Shown: piece after piece, positions 1-12,159 of the stretch | Position numbering within the stretch: the first letter of the stretch is position 1 | Layout of the letters: every line of letters starts with the position of its first letter | Source: Mytilinidion resinicola | Lineage: Eukaryota; Ascomycota; Dothideomycetes; Mytilinidiales; Mytilinidiaceae | Reading direction: 5' to 3' | NCBI RefSeq assembly: GCF_010093595.1 | Contig: NW_022985453.1 | Location: 1,078,897 to 1,142,896 of the forward strand | Length of the DNA stretch: 64,000 bases | Position numbers and translations under genes: made by a program | Notes under the pieces: generated by a model | The model's input: the letters and a program-made list of their open reading frames with translations, nothing else | What the model was told of the DNA's origin: nothing | Database searches by the model: none

Positions 1-1582
1 CGTACGCGCGTGCCCTTTTTTCTTAAAAGCCGAGGTATTAAATTAAAGGATAATAGGAAATTAGGGGGGTTGCCCTATTGCGGGCGTGCCTATAGTTATA
101 TAATATGCGTGCGTGCGTGTAGTTCTGTTCTTAGGGCGTGGCTATACAAGTCGGCTGGTTGTATAGCCAGCTTTTCCGTTGCTATCTCTCTAGCTATAGA
201 AAGGTAGGGTAGGAGGTCTATCTAGTGCAGGAACTATTGCGAAACGGCCTTATTTCCCTTATAGTTTTTATACAGCTGTATATATATTCTTATTCTAGCC
301 TTAAAAAATATATCGCCTCTGCTGTTGCGGTGTTATTTACAGTATATTACTACGTGCTTTAGAGACTATAGTATATACCTATAGGGGCACGCAGGCGAAG
401 GGTAATTAGGCACCCTTATACGGTGCAGGTATACGTTAAGCCCTATATATTCCGTTTATAGGAGCGTAATAATTAAGCTTTCTGCTTTTATAAGCTTATA
501 GTATTTAGTTACCTAATTTTTATTCTATTTTATATTAAGGGCCGGCGTAGAAGAGCCCCTTTATTTCTTCCTATAGGCCTTCTATTTATCCTTCTACCTT
601 TCCTTATATACTTTCTATATTACTCCTTATTTTAAGAGCTTATATAAGTTATCTAACTGCTCTTTATACCTTAGGGCTAGTGCTATAGCCTTAACCGCGA
701 GCCTTTTTAGTATATTACGCCGGCTCGGCTTATATTTAGGCGTTTTCCTAGGCTTATAGTATCTTCTAATAGTGTTTTTAATAGTGCGGCACGTGGTTTT
801 AATATACTCTCTAGCCTAGCCCGCGCGCGTGCAGTCTAAGTACGCCACCGTAAATTCCTCTAGCTTAAGCCTTAGAGGGGGCAAGAGGTCTTATATTTAA
901 GCGTTTTAATATCTATTATTTTATACGCCCCTGTAATAGTATAAAGGAAGTAGTTCTAGGCCGTTTTAAGTTATTTAATTTTTGCTTTACTAATTTATTC
1001 CTTTATATCTAGCGTTGGAAACCAGGTAGTACACCTATACGTAAGAACCGGCCTAATAACTACTAAGTATATATACTATACTTTTTAGAAGCTTGCGCCC
1101 TATATTAATACTATTAGCCGTATAAGGGCTTCTATCTATACTATAGCCTTTTCCTTTATATTGCGTATATACAGGCCCTATTTAAGTTTAGAGTCTACCT
1201 AAACTTTAAGCACGCAGATTTTTATAATTAGGCCCTTTATAAAGCCCTAGATGTTTACTATAGCCTTTATATTTACCGTATTTAAACGGCGCCTTATAAA
1301 GTGTATAAGGTACCGGTATATTATAGTAGTTATTAATAGGCTTTTTAAAATATATAAGTTTATTCTAATAGTTATAATAAATGCGGAGGAAGTTGCCTAG
1401 GCGTTTTTTAAGTAGATCTAGTAAACTAAAGGTTACCCGGAATCTATTATTTTAGACTGTGGTCTGCAGTTTATATCTATATTTTAGATAAAACTATACT
1501 AGTATATTAGTATAAAGCCTAAACTTTCTATAGCTTTCTATTTAGAAATAGATAGTTAAACCGAAATTATAAATATAGGCCT
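1..1582 (+). pseudogene. RIP-degraded block ending in a Ty3/Gypsy integrase fragment
   Basis: This AT-rich block has almost no CpA or TpG and no usable reading frame. Its right end (about 1431-1582, plus strand) still reads as the catalytic core of a Gypsy integrase: GYPESII, then a D-C-G-L-Q-F-I match to the usual SDRGPQF block, then a match to the HPETDGQTE block, with TAG at expected Trp and Gln positions. The reading stops where an LTR begins at 1583. The first 1.3 kb probably contains other parts of the same or another element, but I could not recognise a domain in either strand. The integrase call is fairly safe; the family is unknown. Confidence 0.55.
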
Positions 1583-1928
1583 TATTATAATAGTGCTATA
1601 AGCAGGAGTTTAAAAGCTTAGAAGAAAGCTTTAATTAGATGCTAAATATATTACTATATAGGGAATTAAGACGTTATATAAGAAATAGGAAATCGAGAGC
1701 GCCGGCGAAGAAGATATACCGGCGGAATATATATATAGTATAAGCTTATAAGCTCTATATAAGATTAGGTAATAACGCTATATAATTTACTCTATAACCT
1801 AGACTATAACCTAGACTAGGTTACGTAATCTAGGCTATATTCTAGGATATAATCTAGACTAGGAGCTAGACTAGATATATAATCGGCGAATTATAGTAGG
1901 TAAAGTATTATAGGTAGTTACTGTAATA
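1583..1928 (-). repeat. LTR of the Gypsy-1 family, isolated, minus orientation
   Basis: These 346 bp are the reverse complement of the LTRs found at 6387-6732 and 33755-34100, the same length and with the same internal landmarks (the CCGGCG pair around a TATCTTCT core and the run of CTAG motifs). The terminal TG/CA dinucleotides are mutated to TA. No internal region of this family adjoins it on either side, so it is a solo LTR or a truncated end. The adjoining five bases on each side do not match, so I cannot show a target duplication. Confidence 0.85.
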
Positions 1929-2782
1929 AATACTAGGGTTGCTTTGCGTAAGTATATTAAGGCTAAGCGTAGTTCCTTTAAAATAGATTCTCCGGCTACT
2001 AAATCTTTAAAAAAGTAATAAGTAAGTTTGTTTTATTTAGGATTAGTTTAAATAGTACTAATATAGCTAGATAGATTCTAAAATCCTCTACTACTATTAA
2101 AACCACTATTTTCCTAAATAATAAGGTTTTAAATATTCTGTAGAATATTAAGTTGTTTCTAAAAACTCTAGTTTAGCGCTCTAATACCTCTGCTCTAGTA
2201 TTAAAGTATACTACTACTAGGGATATTAAGTCTGCTAAAGGAGCTAGAAAAGTGCTTACTTAGCAGTAGGCTAATTAGATTAATGCGGCCTTTAATATAG
2301 AGTTAGAAACTTTTTTTAATAAGGCTCTAAAGTCTAAATCTAAAGGTAAAAAAAAGTAATTAGGTTTAAATTAGTCTAGATTAGTTTTCTTTAGGTGTAT
2401 ATAGGTGTATATAGGTGGAGTTTAGGCTAATACCTAACTTTTTATAGCCTTTTAGTAGGCTTTAGCTAAATTTAATCTAATTTAGTTTAAATTATTTTAA
2501 TCTATTGCCTGTAATTCCTTAGTAGTAATATTTTTTAGAAGTTTATATAATAGTTAAGTTCTTTCTATAGTCTATCTATTTTTAGGAAGTTAGATTTTAA
2601 TTTATCTTATTCTGTAGTAGTCTATTTACTCTACTTTCTTTTTTTTAGCGGTTAACCTCGGCGGCGTTTAACTATTTCAGGCTGTTTTAGGCTGTTATTA
2701 CTTCTTATTTTTTTTTCTTAGGCCATCTGCTTCCTTTATAAAGCGTTTTATTGCCTAGTTACTAATATCTATAGCAGGATGC
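1929..2782. other. RIP-mutated sequence, unidentified
   Basis: No gene can be read here. A plus-strand frame around 2215-2360 gives a lysine-rich stretch with few stops (AAFNIELETFFNKALK then a KSKGKKK tail), the kind of basic C-terminus seen in several transposases, but this is not enough for a family call. The part from about 2380 to 2782 is simple, T-rich and without signal. Confidence 0.35.
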
Positions 2783-3440
2783 TGTTACAGGCTACGTTCT
2801 AAATATATTCCTCTTCTTATTAACTACCTTATAAGGCTCGGCTTATTCCTTATATTAATTCGAACTAATATAGTACTAACGTATATAGCCTACTTAACTC
2901 GTGCAGCCTGCCGGTTTTATAAACTTAGTATAGAATTAGTTCTATTCTAGGAACTTAAACTCTATACTAAAATTAGCTAGGCCGTTCTACTCTATCTAAT
3001 TTATAACACCTTAATCTATTCTTTCTATTTTATATTACCTGTCCTATTTTATAAGCCGTTACTAGGACCTATTCTAAGATTTAACTTCTATTTCTAAGAA
3101 TTGGCTAGGCCGCCCCGCTCTGTCCGATTTTTTAAACTATATACTAATATATATTCTTAGAACCTAGCTGCTTAAACAACTGCTTAATTAGCTATATATT
3201 TATTCTGTTTTATATAGCCTTCTATAGAGCCTCTTTTATATTACAGCACGATAATATAGCGCAGTATTATAATATAAGTATAATAATACAGCACGGTAAT
3301 TCTGTATAGAAGAGAATAGGATAGTTATATTACTTTCTTAATAATAAGGTATATAAGCAGCGTATGTTTATAGTTTAGATCTTTAATAAATTTTTTTTAT
3401 ACCTAATATAATCTATTATTTTAGGCCTATAGCCCTTATA
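2783..3440 (+). repeat. 5' LTR of chromovirus-2
   Basis: This 658-bp sequence is repeated at 13248-13905 with the same length and differs there mainly by transitions. It begins TGTTACAGGCTACG and ends CCCTTATA (final CA mutated to TA). It is followed directly by a gag-like reading frame, and the second copy follows a pol reading frame, so the two are the 5' and 3' LTRs of one interrupted element. The five bases outside each end (GATGC and AATAC) differ by two transitions, so a target duplication is possible but not proven. Confidence 0.85.
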
Positions 3441-4014
3441 TTAGAATTTATTTATTTATCTCTTTCTCCCTTATATAACTGCTTACGCGGTATAAGTACT
3501 TCTTTTTTTAATAGCTACTAACCTCCCTTTAATATTAATATAGGCGACAATTAATCTTATCTATTAAATAAGCTATATAAAGTATTTAGAACACCGGAAC
3601 CTGTTAACTAAGCTCTTTAAGCCCTAGAAGCTACCTTATTTACTTCTACTAGTAGTAGTAGTAGAATAAATAGTAACCTAACTATAGAATAATTCTATAA
3701 TAAATTTTTTTTAGAAATATAAACTTAGCTTAATAGCTAATTTAAAAGCTTTGCTTAATAAACGCTTAACTAGTAATAGTAAACTTAGTAATACCTTAAG
3801 GAAATAATCTATAGAATTATAGCACCTAATTTTCTATAGCTTTAAAGCTTCTATATCTAAAATAAAGCCCTATAATTTACAGCAGAACTTATAGATATAT
3901 CTATTTATTATCTATAGTATATTATACCTAATATATAGTTATATAACTACTCTAAACCTACTAAATACAATATATTTAGAACTAAGCTTTAGAATAAGCT
4001 ATAAGTTAATATAA
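3441..4014 (+). pseudogene. Chromovirus-2 gag, N-terminal fragment
   Basis: Immediately after the 658-bp LTR a plus-strand frame is readable through several stops: it contains FRTPEPVN, ALQALEAT and a serine run (TSTSSSSRINSNL) followed by a FYNKFFLEI segment. The composition and position fit the start of a Gypsy Gag. Internal TAA and TAG fall where Gln or Trp would be expected. The frame ends abruptly at the left terminus of a Fot1 element at 4015, and the rest of gag and most of pol are missing; the 3' end of pol reappears at 12160. Confidence 0.6.
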
Positions 4015-5895
4015 TAACGTATTCTATAAGCGAGCCGTCTACCTAAGCAAGCCGTCCACCTAAGCAAGCCGTCTACTTTATTACGAAAACGCGACGCGTT
4101 AACTTCCAACCACTATGCGTCGACAACACAACGTGCAATTAATACAAAATAAAGGTCGAATATGCATGGCTATCGCAGCAATCAATCGGCAGCAATTTAT
4201 AAGCGAACGGCGCGCTATTATAATATATAACGTCCCTAGAAGCATACTTCGAGATCGACGCGCTGGAACAACCCTACGACGCAATTCTAAGCCTAATTCG
4301 AAGAAGCTTTCAAAGCTAGAGGAATTAGTTATCACTTAATATATACTCGACCTAGATTTGCAAGGATTTCCGCCTAGCTTATATACTGTACGAGAGATGG
4401 CCAATAAATTGCTTACTAAGCGCGCCGCCGGCTAAGTTAGCAAGAACTAGCTAGAGAACTTTATTAAGCGAACACCTAAGCTTAAAACATAATTTAATCG
4501 AAAGTATAACTATTAAAGAGCTCTATATAAGGATCTAAAAGCTATTAGTAATTAGTTTAAGCTTATACGCAATATAAAAGCAAAGTATAGTATTCTAGAT
4601 AAAAATATATATAACTTTAATAAAGCCGGCTTCTAAATAGGTGTTATCTTAACAGGCGTAGTTGTAACAGGCTCTAAGCGCCGTAATTATCCAAAATCTA
4701 TACAGCTAGGCAATCGCGAATAGATAATAATAATCTAAGGTATTAATACTTGTAAATAGGCTATTCTACTATTTATTATCTTTACAGGTATATACCACCT
4801 TTCTATATAGTATAAGGGTAATAATATACCACTAGATTAGGTTATAGTAGTAAGTAATAATAGCTAGACAATAAATAAGCTTAGTATTACCTAGCTATAC
4901 TATTTTAATACGCATATAAAAGATCGCACGATAGGCACGCACCGGCTGCTAATTATTAATAGCCACGAGAGCTATATCTCGCTCGAATTCTAATAGATTT
5001 ATAAGGAGAATAATATTATTACTCTCTATATACCAGCGTATTTATCGCACCTACTATAGCCGCTTAATATTAGCTGCTTTGCGCTAATAAAAAAGGCGTA
5101 TAGGCGCTAAATTAAGGACTTAGTACGCTACTATATTAACTATATTACTAAGCTAAAGTTCCTGCCAGCATTTAAAGTAGCTTTCTATAGCTTAATTATA
5201 AAGAGCAATATTTACGCAGGCTTTTAAAGCGCAGGCCTTATACTACTTAATCTAGAAGCAGTGCTATTAAAGCTTAATATTAGGCTCCGTATACTATTAC
5301 CTTCGCCTGCTGCTGTAGAGGCTCTATAGGAATTAAAAACACTAAGCAACGCTTTTAAGCTAAGCTCTTAATTAGCTTTAATTTATAAGCGTATTTAAAT
5401 ATATTAAAATAGCTCGCCTATAGCTATTTTTAACTCGCTTAATAGCCTTTCTAAAGGTGCTAAAAGCATAATATATTAAGCTGCGCTGCTGCGTAATACT
5501 GTTACCAGCCTTTAAAAGGCAAATAAAGCCGCTATAAAGTGCAAGGCGCGCCAAAAAAAGCGTATTTAGAGGGAAGGAACTCTAATAATAGAAGCAGGCT
5601 CTTAAATAGCTGCTTAACGGCTTAAGAAGGACGCTTAAAGTAAAAAGCAGTAAGGTAGAGCAGGCTCTAATAGAATCGTGCGGCGCTGTAGGCGCTGCGG
5701 TAAGTTAGGGCACAATATTTATACGTGCAAAAACGATGCAGAAGTTGCTGCAGATTAGGCTATAAGTTGTATATAGTTAATATCTATTAGCATTATAGAG
5801 CAATTAACGTTTAAGGCAGGTTTTTATAATAAAGTAGACGGCTCGCTTAGGTAGACGGCTCGCTTAGGTAGACGGCTCGCTTATAGAATACGTTA
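4015..5895 (+). mobile_element. Fot1/pogo-family DNA transposon, copy A (RIP-mutated)
   Basis: The ends are inverted repeats starting TAACGTATTCTATAAGCGAG, followed inside each end by a 17-bp subterminal unit (GTAGACGGCTCGCTTAG or its complement) present three times at the left and three at the right. The plus-strand frame starting at 4115 is still open for 74 codons and has the N-terminal helix-turn-helix of Fot1/pogo transposases (AIAAINRQQFISERRA, then VPRSILRDRR). Further on, broken by stops, come the DDE landmarks (DKNIYNFNKAGF, NSHESYISLEF, HLLPLNISCFALIKKAY) and a C-terminal CCHC-like knuckle (RRCGKLGHNIYTC). Length fits Fot1 (about 1.9 kb). The left 750 bp are clearly more divergent from copy B than the rest. 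Confidence 0.9.
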
Positions 5896-6386
5896 TTATA
5901 TTAAGTTTTAAAACTTTTACCTTCTAATACTCTAAGATAATCTCTAGGCGCTTTTTAGGATTATAACACTAATTGCTAATATATTAATATACAGTAGCAG
6001 TAAAGATAAATAAAGGGACTGCTTATTTAACTAGCGCCTTAACTTAATCTCTTTTTAGCTAGCCTAAAAATAGTAATTATTCTTCCTATACTTATCCTAG
6101 TTTATGCTTAAAATACACGCGGATATTATATTAAATTATTTATTTTGCAACTTTATACAGGATAAGGTCTTTAAACATACTATTAGGCAATTATTTAAAT
6201 CCTAGGCGGATATACAGTTCTAGTTAGCTTATTATAAAAACCCGTAATAATACTAACTTAAAATCCCTTATTTATAAAAGGAGCTAAAGAGTTATTTATA
6301 TATTACTATCTTACTTATATTTATCTAACGCGTTTATTATAATAAGTAGTACTAAATCTAGTAAATATACTATATTTAAAAGCGGA
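5896..6386 (-). pseudogene. Fragment of a NACHT-type NLR gene (displaced copy)
   Basis: These 491 bp are nearly identical to 33264-33754. Read on the minus strand they continue the NACHT ATPase of the large NLR relic: LVLLIINALDKY matches the Walker B block (LVLVIDALDEC in the family), then RVFITSQLELYIRLGF matches the sensor region (LTSRPELPIRLGF), then AVPLFIFTATVYYIS matches AVPLFIFAATVCRYI. Fot1 lies on one side and a Gypsy 5' LTR on the other, exactly as at the parent locus, including the GCGGA that is the Gypsy target duplication there. Here it has no neighbouring NLR sequence, so it is a displaced copy, not a second gene. Confidence 0.85.
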
Positions 6387-6732
6387 TATTACAGTAACCA
6401 CCTGTAATACCTTACCTACTATAATTTACTAATTACGTGTCTAGTCTAGCTCCTAGTCTAGATTATATCCTAGAACGTAGCCTAAATTATATAACCTAGT
6501 CTAGGTTGTAGTCTAGGTTATAGACTAGATTATATAGCGTCGTTACCTAATCTCGCACGGAGCTCGCGAGCTTATGCTATACGCACGTTCCGCCGGCATA
6601 TCTTCTCCGCCGGCGCTCTCGATTTCCTATTTCTTATACAACGTCTTAATTCCCTATATAGTAACGTATTTAGCATCTAATTAAAGCTTTCTTCTAAGCT
6701 CTTAAACTCCTGCTTATAGCACCACCGTAATA
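6387..6732 (+). repeat. 5' LTR of Gypsy-1 copy A
   Basis: 346 bp, starting TATTACAGTAACC (TG mutated to TA) and ending CACCGTAATA. It differs at only a few positions from the 5' LTR of copy B but at many from its own 3' LTR, the opposite of what a single insertion would give. Confidence 0.9.
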
Positions 6733-9700
6733 TTATATTATGTTAACCTTTACCCTTATAATAACCCTAAATAACCTAACCGCTATACTTCTAGAGCTAG
6801 TTACCTCTATAAAAGAATAGCTTACTGCAGTATAATCCTTATTTATAGGAGCCCTATAAAACTAATAATCTGCCTTTATAGAAGAGATAGCAGCGTTATA
6901 AAAGGAAATTTTAATAATCCGGGAACACTATTATAAATTAAATAATAGCTTAAAGCCTGTTACTCCTATAAACTATATACAGACGCCAACTATTAAGGTT
7001 ACGCCCCCTTCTTCCTCTAATGCCTTTCCAACGCGTCCTAACGCATATACTATAAAATCCGACTGCCTACCTAACCTTCTAATATTTAATAGACGCTATA
7101 AGGATCTCCCTATTTTTATCTAGAAACTCTAGTATAAACTAGAATAGAATATAGACTAATACCCTACTAAATAAGCCCGGCTGCTCTATACCTATTTTTA
7201 ACTTAAATATAACCTATTAATATTAGTAGCTCCCTTAATAAATTAAGATATATATACTATTAAGCTACTTATCTAATTCCTACAGGCCACGTACAGCGAC
7301 CTAAATAAGAAACTTACGGCTCTAAGCAGGTTATATTTATTAAAATAAGGAAAGCGGAGTTTTATATTATACTTCGCCGAATTCCGACGCTTTGCGGCTA
7401 ATATAGGTTTAAATAAAATTGGCTTAATAACCTAACTCCGGCATTTGCTCTCTAATAAACTCTATTAAGCTATAGTTAGCGTTGCTATCCCGGACAACTT
7501 AAATAGCTATGCTAACCTTATCTTAGTATATAATAATAATCTTCGATTTCTTCTAACTAACCGCTCTTCCCGATATTAAGCCCTAACTCGGAAGAACCTA
7601 AATGTAATAGAAATCAACGCATCTAATTATGCGCCGGTTAGATCTGCCGAATAAGAGAAATACCGCCGAAAGGGGCTCTGCTATAAGTGCCGCAAGTATA
7701 GCTATATTTCCTGCGACTACTCTATACTGCTACTATAAGTCTAATCCTTTAGCCTAGATAGGCCTGTAAGCCCTTATATATACGCATAAGCTATAAGTTC
7801 TCCTTAATTTTTACCTGTCCGCCGTTTATCTATATCTATAAACTTATCCTCTAGCTCTAATTATTTTAGAGGAAAACGCCAGTCCTGCATAAAGAAGCTA
7901 TTAAAAGCCCGGTCCCGGGCTTAAGTTGCCCCCCGGGACTATTCCAACCCCGGATTTCTATAAACCTGTTTAAAGAACCTGTAGCTAACTCCTAGAAATA
8001 ATAGATTTTTGCCCTATTCTTCCTATAGTAAGGTTCTATATAACTAAATACCTAAGCCCTAATTAATAGCAGAGCTACAGGTATAGGTTATATTTACAGA
8101 TCTCTAGCGCGCGCATAGAACCTTTATCTTAAACCGCTACTAATTATTTTACGCCTAACTGGATTTAACGGAAAATAACTAAAAGAAGAAAGGATTATGC
8201 ACTTTATACGCGTGACCCTCCGCCACCTAAACTATATAGAACTAATCCGCCTCCACGTACTAAAAATTAGAAAATATAACCTAATACTAGGATAGCTATA
8301 GCTGTATAAGCACCGCGTTGGAATCGATTATAATAACTAACAGCTGCTCTTCCGCTCCTTCTATTGCCAGGCTTATTGCCTGCGTAAACCTGCTAACGTA
8401 TTCCAATATAATAATAATAAGAACCCTGGCTAGAAGGCTTATAGCAAAGCCTTTTACTTAACAACTAAACACTTCTGTTTTTAACAGTCGAGCCTGCGTA
8501 TACAACACCGATATAACCACTGGCTTCCTAAGATAAACCGCCAGCTAAATAAACCCGAACCTAAACCTAAACCTAAATTAGAATTAGAACCTAATATAGA
8601 ACCCGATGCGGAGCTAGATATCTATCTGCTTAAGGCAGAGATATTAACCTAATTAGCCCAATAACCTAATTATAAAATCTTTGCTATTACTATTACTAAT
8701 ATTAATAAGGCCTTAGCTAAGAAGAAGTACACCGACCTAGTAATAAAGGTCCCTGTGGAATACCACCTGTTTTTAAAGAACTTCTCCTGCTAAAAGGCTA
8801 ATAAGCTGCCTAATTACTATATATATAATTATAAAATTGTTCTAGAAAAAGGAAAGTAACCTAGATTCGGCCCGCTATATAGTATATCCTAGAATAAACT
8901 AAAGGTGCTCCGAAAGTACCTCGATAATAACCTTGCAAAAGGGTTTATTCGCGCCAGCTTATCGCCTGTTACCTTTCCTATTATCTTTATTAAGAAACTA
9001 GAAGAAGGTTTATAATTCTATATTAACTACCAAGCGCTAAACGCGGTAACTATTAAGAACTGTTATCTAATTCCTCTAATCTAAGAGACTCTAGCCTGAC
9101 TTAGTAAGGCTAAGTACTATACTAAGCTTAATATTATCTCGGCGTTTAATCGCTTATAGATTGTAAAAGGAGATAAATAGCTAACAGCCTTCCGGACACA
9201 ATATAGCCTATTTAAATACCTAGTTATACTTTTTAGACTAGCTAACGCCCTTAGTACGTTCTAGTACTATATAAATAATATACTCCGCCTATACCTGGAC
9301 GTATTCTACACCGCGTATATTAATAATATCCTAATATATAGTAAAAGCTTTAAGAAACACCAGCACTATATAAGGCTAGTCCTTAAGGCCTTAGAAAATG
9401 CAGGACTACAACTTAATATTAATAAATACAAATTCTACTAGAGCAGTGTTATATACCTAGGGTATATAATAACAACTAACAGAATTAGTATAAACCCGAA
9501 TAAAATCAACAACATCTATAACTAGGAGACCCCTTATAATATAAAAAACATACGAGCCTTTATAGGATTTGCTAACTTCTACCGATAATTTATTAACAAT
9601 TTCTCTAGGTTAGCTGCACCCTTAATTACCTTTATAAAGAAGGGCATGCAATTCTAATTTAATAATACCTGTAAGAAAGTATTTAAACGCCTTAAAACAG

Positions 9701-11813
9701 CTTTTATAACTGCCCTAATCCTCCGCTACTTTAACCTAGATCTACTAATAACTTTTAAAGCCAACTTATCCAACTATATAAACGCCGGAATTCTATTATA
9801 GATAGATAAATATAGAGTTCTACAACCTATAGCCTACTTCTCTAAGCGGCTAAACCTAGCTAAAAATAACTATAAGATTTATAATAAGGAACTCCTAGTA
9901 ATTATCCGATGTTTTAAATAATAGCGCTCTAAGCTAGAGGGTGCTATACTTCTAATCTAGGTTCTTAGTAATTATAAGAACCTGCAGTACTTTACTACTA
10001 TAAAACAGCTTAGCTACTAGCAAGCCTATTAGGCAGAGTACCTGTCCCGCTTTAACTTTATAATTATATATCGACCTAGTAAGTTTAGAGAAAAGCCAGA
10101 CGCCTTAACCTGCTGTATACAGGATATACCCGCACAGGAAAAAGCCTAAGCGGCCCGAAACTAGACCTTATTGCGCCCTAAGTTATTTACCGAGTTAAAC
10201 CTTATAGAAACTAATTGCATAATTTAAGAAATTATTAAGGAAGAGTACCTAAATAATAAATTTATATAAGAAGTCCTAGAGCTAATATAATCTGGAACCC
10301 GATATTTAAAGAAGATTACCTTAAGTAAATATAAAGTCCGCGATAATAAACTATTTTACTGTAACCGCCTTGCAATTCCTAACTATAATAAACTAAAGAT
10401 TAAGCTCCTTTAGTATATATATAATTTACCTATAGGCGGCTATCTAGGGCGCGGAAAAACCCTTAAAATCCTCTAGAGAGAATACTACTAGCCCCGGATA
10501 TTTAAGATAATCCGCCGATATATAGCCTATTATTACACCTATTGCTATATAAAGGCTTTAAAAGAAAAGTATAATAGCTTTCTAAAGCTACTACCGGTTC
10601 CGCTGCGCTGCTAGCAGGATGTTTTAGTTAATTTTATTATAGATCTACCTAAATCTAAAGGCTATACTAATATTATAGTTATAGTAGATTATCTAAGTAA
10701 GTATTAATATATTATTCCTTGCAAAATAATTACAGCTTAAGCTACTGCTAACCTGTTCTACCGGTATATTTAGGTGTACTATAGCCTTTCTAATATATAT
10801 GTTTCTAACTAAGGATCGCAGTTTATTTCTATATTTTAGGATAAACTATATAGATAACTACAAATCGAAGCCCGACTATTATTAGCCTTTTACCCCGAAA
10901 CGGATAGCCAGACGGAGAAAGCAAATTCTATACTAAAATAAGTCCTCCGGGCCTATATAAATTACTAGCAAGATAACTAGGTAACCTAGCTGCTGTTAGC
11001 TTAATTTAAAGCAAATAATATAAGATCTAAATTAACTATAGTAACACTATTTGTTGCTGTTATAGGATAGAACCCTTAAATAGGCTTTAAACCCCCTACA
11101 GGAATACAGCGCCCTTTCTATTAAACGCTGTAAGCCTGCAAGGCTAACTAAATAATTAATAAGATAACTAATATTAAACAATTTATCTATAAAGAGATAA
11201 CTTAGGCACAAGCAATATAGGAAGAGTTTGCTAACTGTTAGCGCACCGGTGCACCGTCCTACCGCGTTAGCGATAAAGTCTGGCTAAACGCCCGAAATAT
11301 CCGTATAAAACAAAAGTCTAAAAAGCTTAACTAGAAGAACCTTAGAAAGTTTCTAATTATATAAGTGGTTTTACTATACGCCTATTAATTGGGCCTGCCT
11401 AATATAATAAAGATCCACCCTGTCTTCTATATCTCCCTTCTACGGCCTGCCGCCCCGTCCTCGGATTACCTTTCTAGCTAAGAAAACTCTCCTCCTAAAC
11501 CTATTAAGGTTAATAGCAAACCGGAGTACTATATTAACCGCATTAAAGACCTCCGCTTTAACTAACGCCGGAAGCAATATAAATACCTTATTAAATAGAC
11601 TAGCTATAATAAGTTATCCTGGGAGCCTGCTTTAGAGCTTAAAAATATAACAGCTGCCGCCGATTATTATCGCCGGCACCCTAATATACCCGAGCCACCT
11701 AATATATAATTATACAATTATAAGGGCCCTGCGCAGAAGGCTTCTGCTAACTACTCTAGGGCTATATAACACGACTTTAACGCCTAAAAAACTTAGGTTT
11801 AGGAGAGGGGTAC

Positions 11814-12159
11814 TGTTATAGTAACCACCTGTAACACCTTACCTACTATAATTTACCGATTACGTATTTAGTCTAGCTCCTAGTCTAGATTATATCCTAG
11901 AATATAGCCTAGATTATATAACCTAGTCTAGGTTATAGTCTAGGTTATAGACTAGATTACGTAGCGTTATTACCTAATCTTGCACGGAGCTCGCGAGCTT
12001 ATACTATACGCACGTTCCGCCGGCATATCTTCTCCGCCGGCGCTTTCGATTTCCTATTCCTTATACAACGTCTTAATTCCCTATGTAGTAACGTATTTAG
12101 CATTTAATTAAAGCTTCCTCCTAAGCTTTTAAACTCCTGCTTATAGCACTACTGTAACA
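11814..12159 (+). repeat. 3' LTR of Gypsy-1 copy A
   Basis: 346 bp, starting TGTTATAGTAACC directly after a polypurine tract and ending CTGTAACA. The sequence beyond (CTTAGTTCC) is chromovirus-2 pol, not a repeat of the 5' flank. Confidence 0.9.

Larger units (their letters stand above)
6387..12159 (+). mobile_element. Gypsy-1 chromovirus, copy A (full length, RIP-mutated, probably chimeric)
   Basis: A complete Ty3/Gypsy element with two 346-bp LTRs. Gag begins near 6740 and ends in a CCHC knuckle (LCYKCRKYSYISCDY, about 7676-7720). Reverse transcriptase is recognised by YINNILIYSKS (about 9315-9350), RNase H by the FKANLSNYINAGILL block (about 9750-9800), integrase by DFIIDLPKSKGY and YPETDSQTEKANS (about 10630-10930), and a C-terminal chromodomain by EYYINRIKDLRF to LSWEPALELKN (about 11520-11700). 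A purine tract (GGTTTAGGAGAGGGGTAC) precedes the 3' LTR. Stops replace Trp and Gln throughout. GCGGA precedes the 5' LTR but CTTAG follows the 3' LTR, so there is no target duplication, in line with a recombinant origin. Confidence 0.92.
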
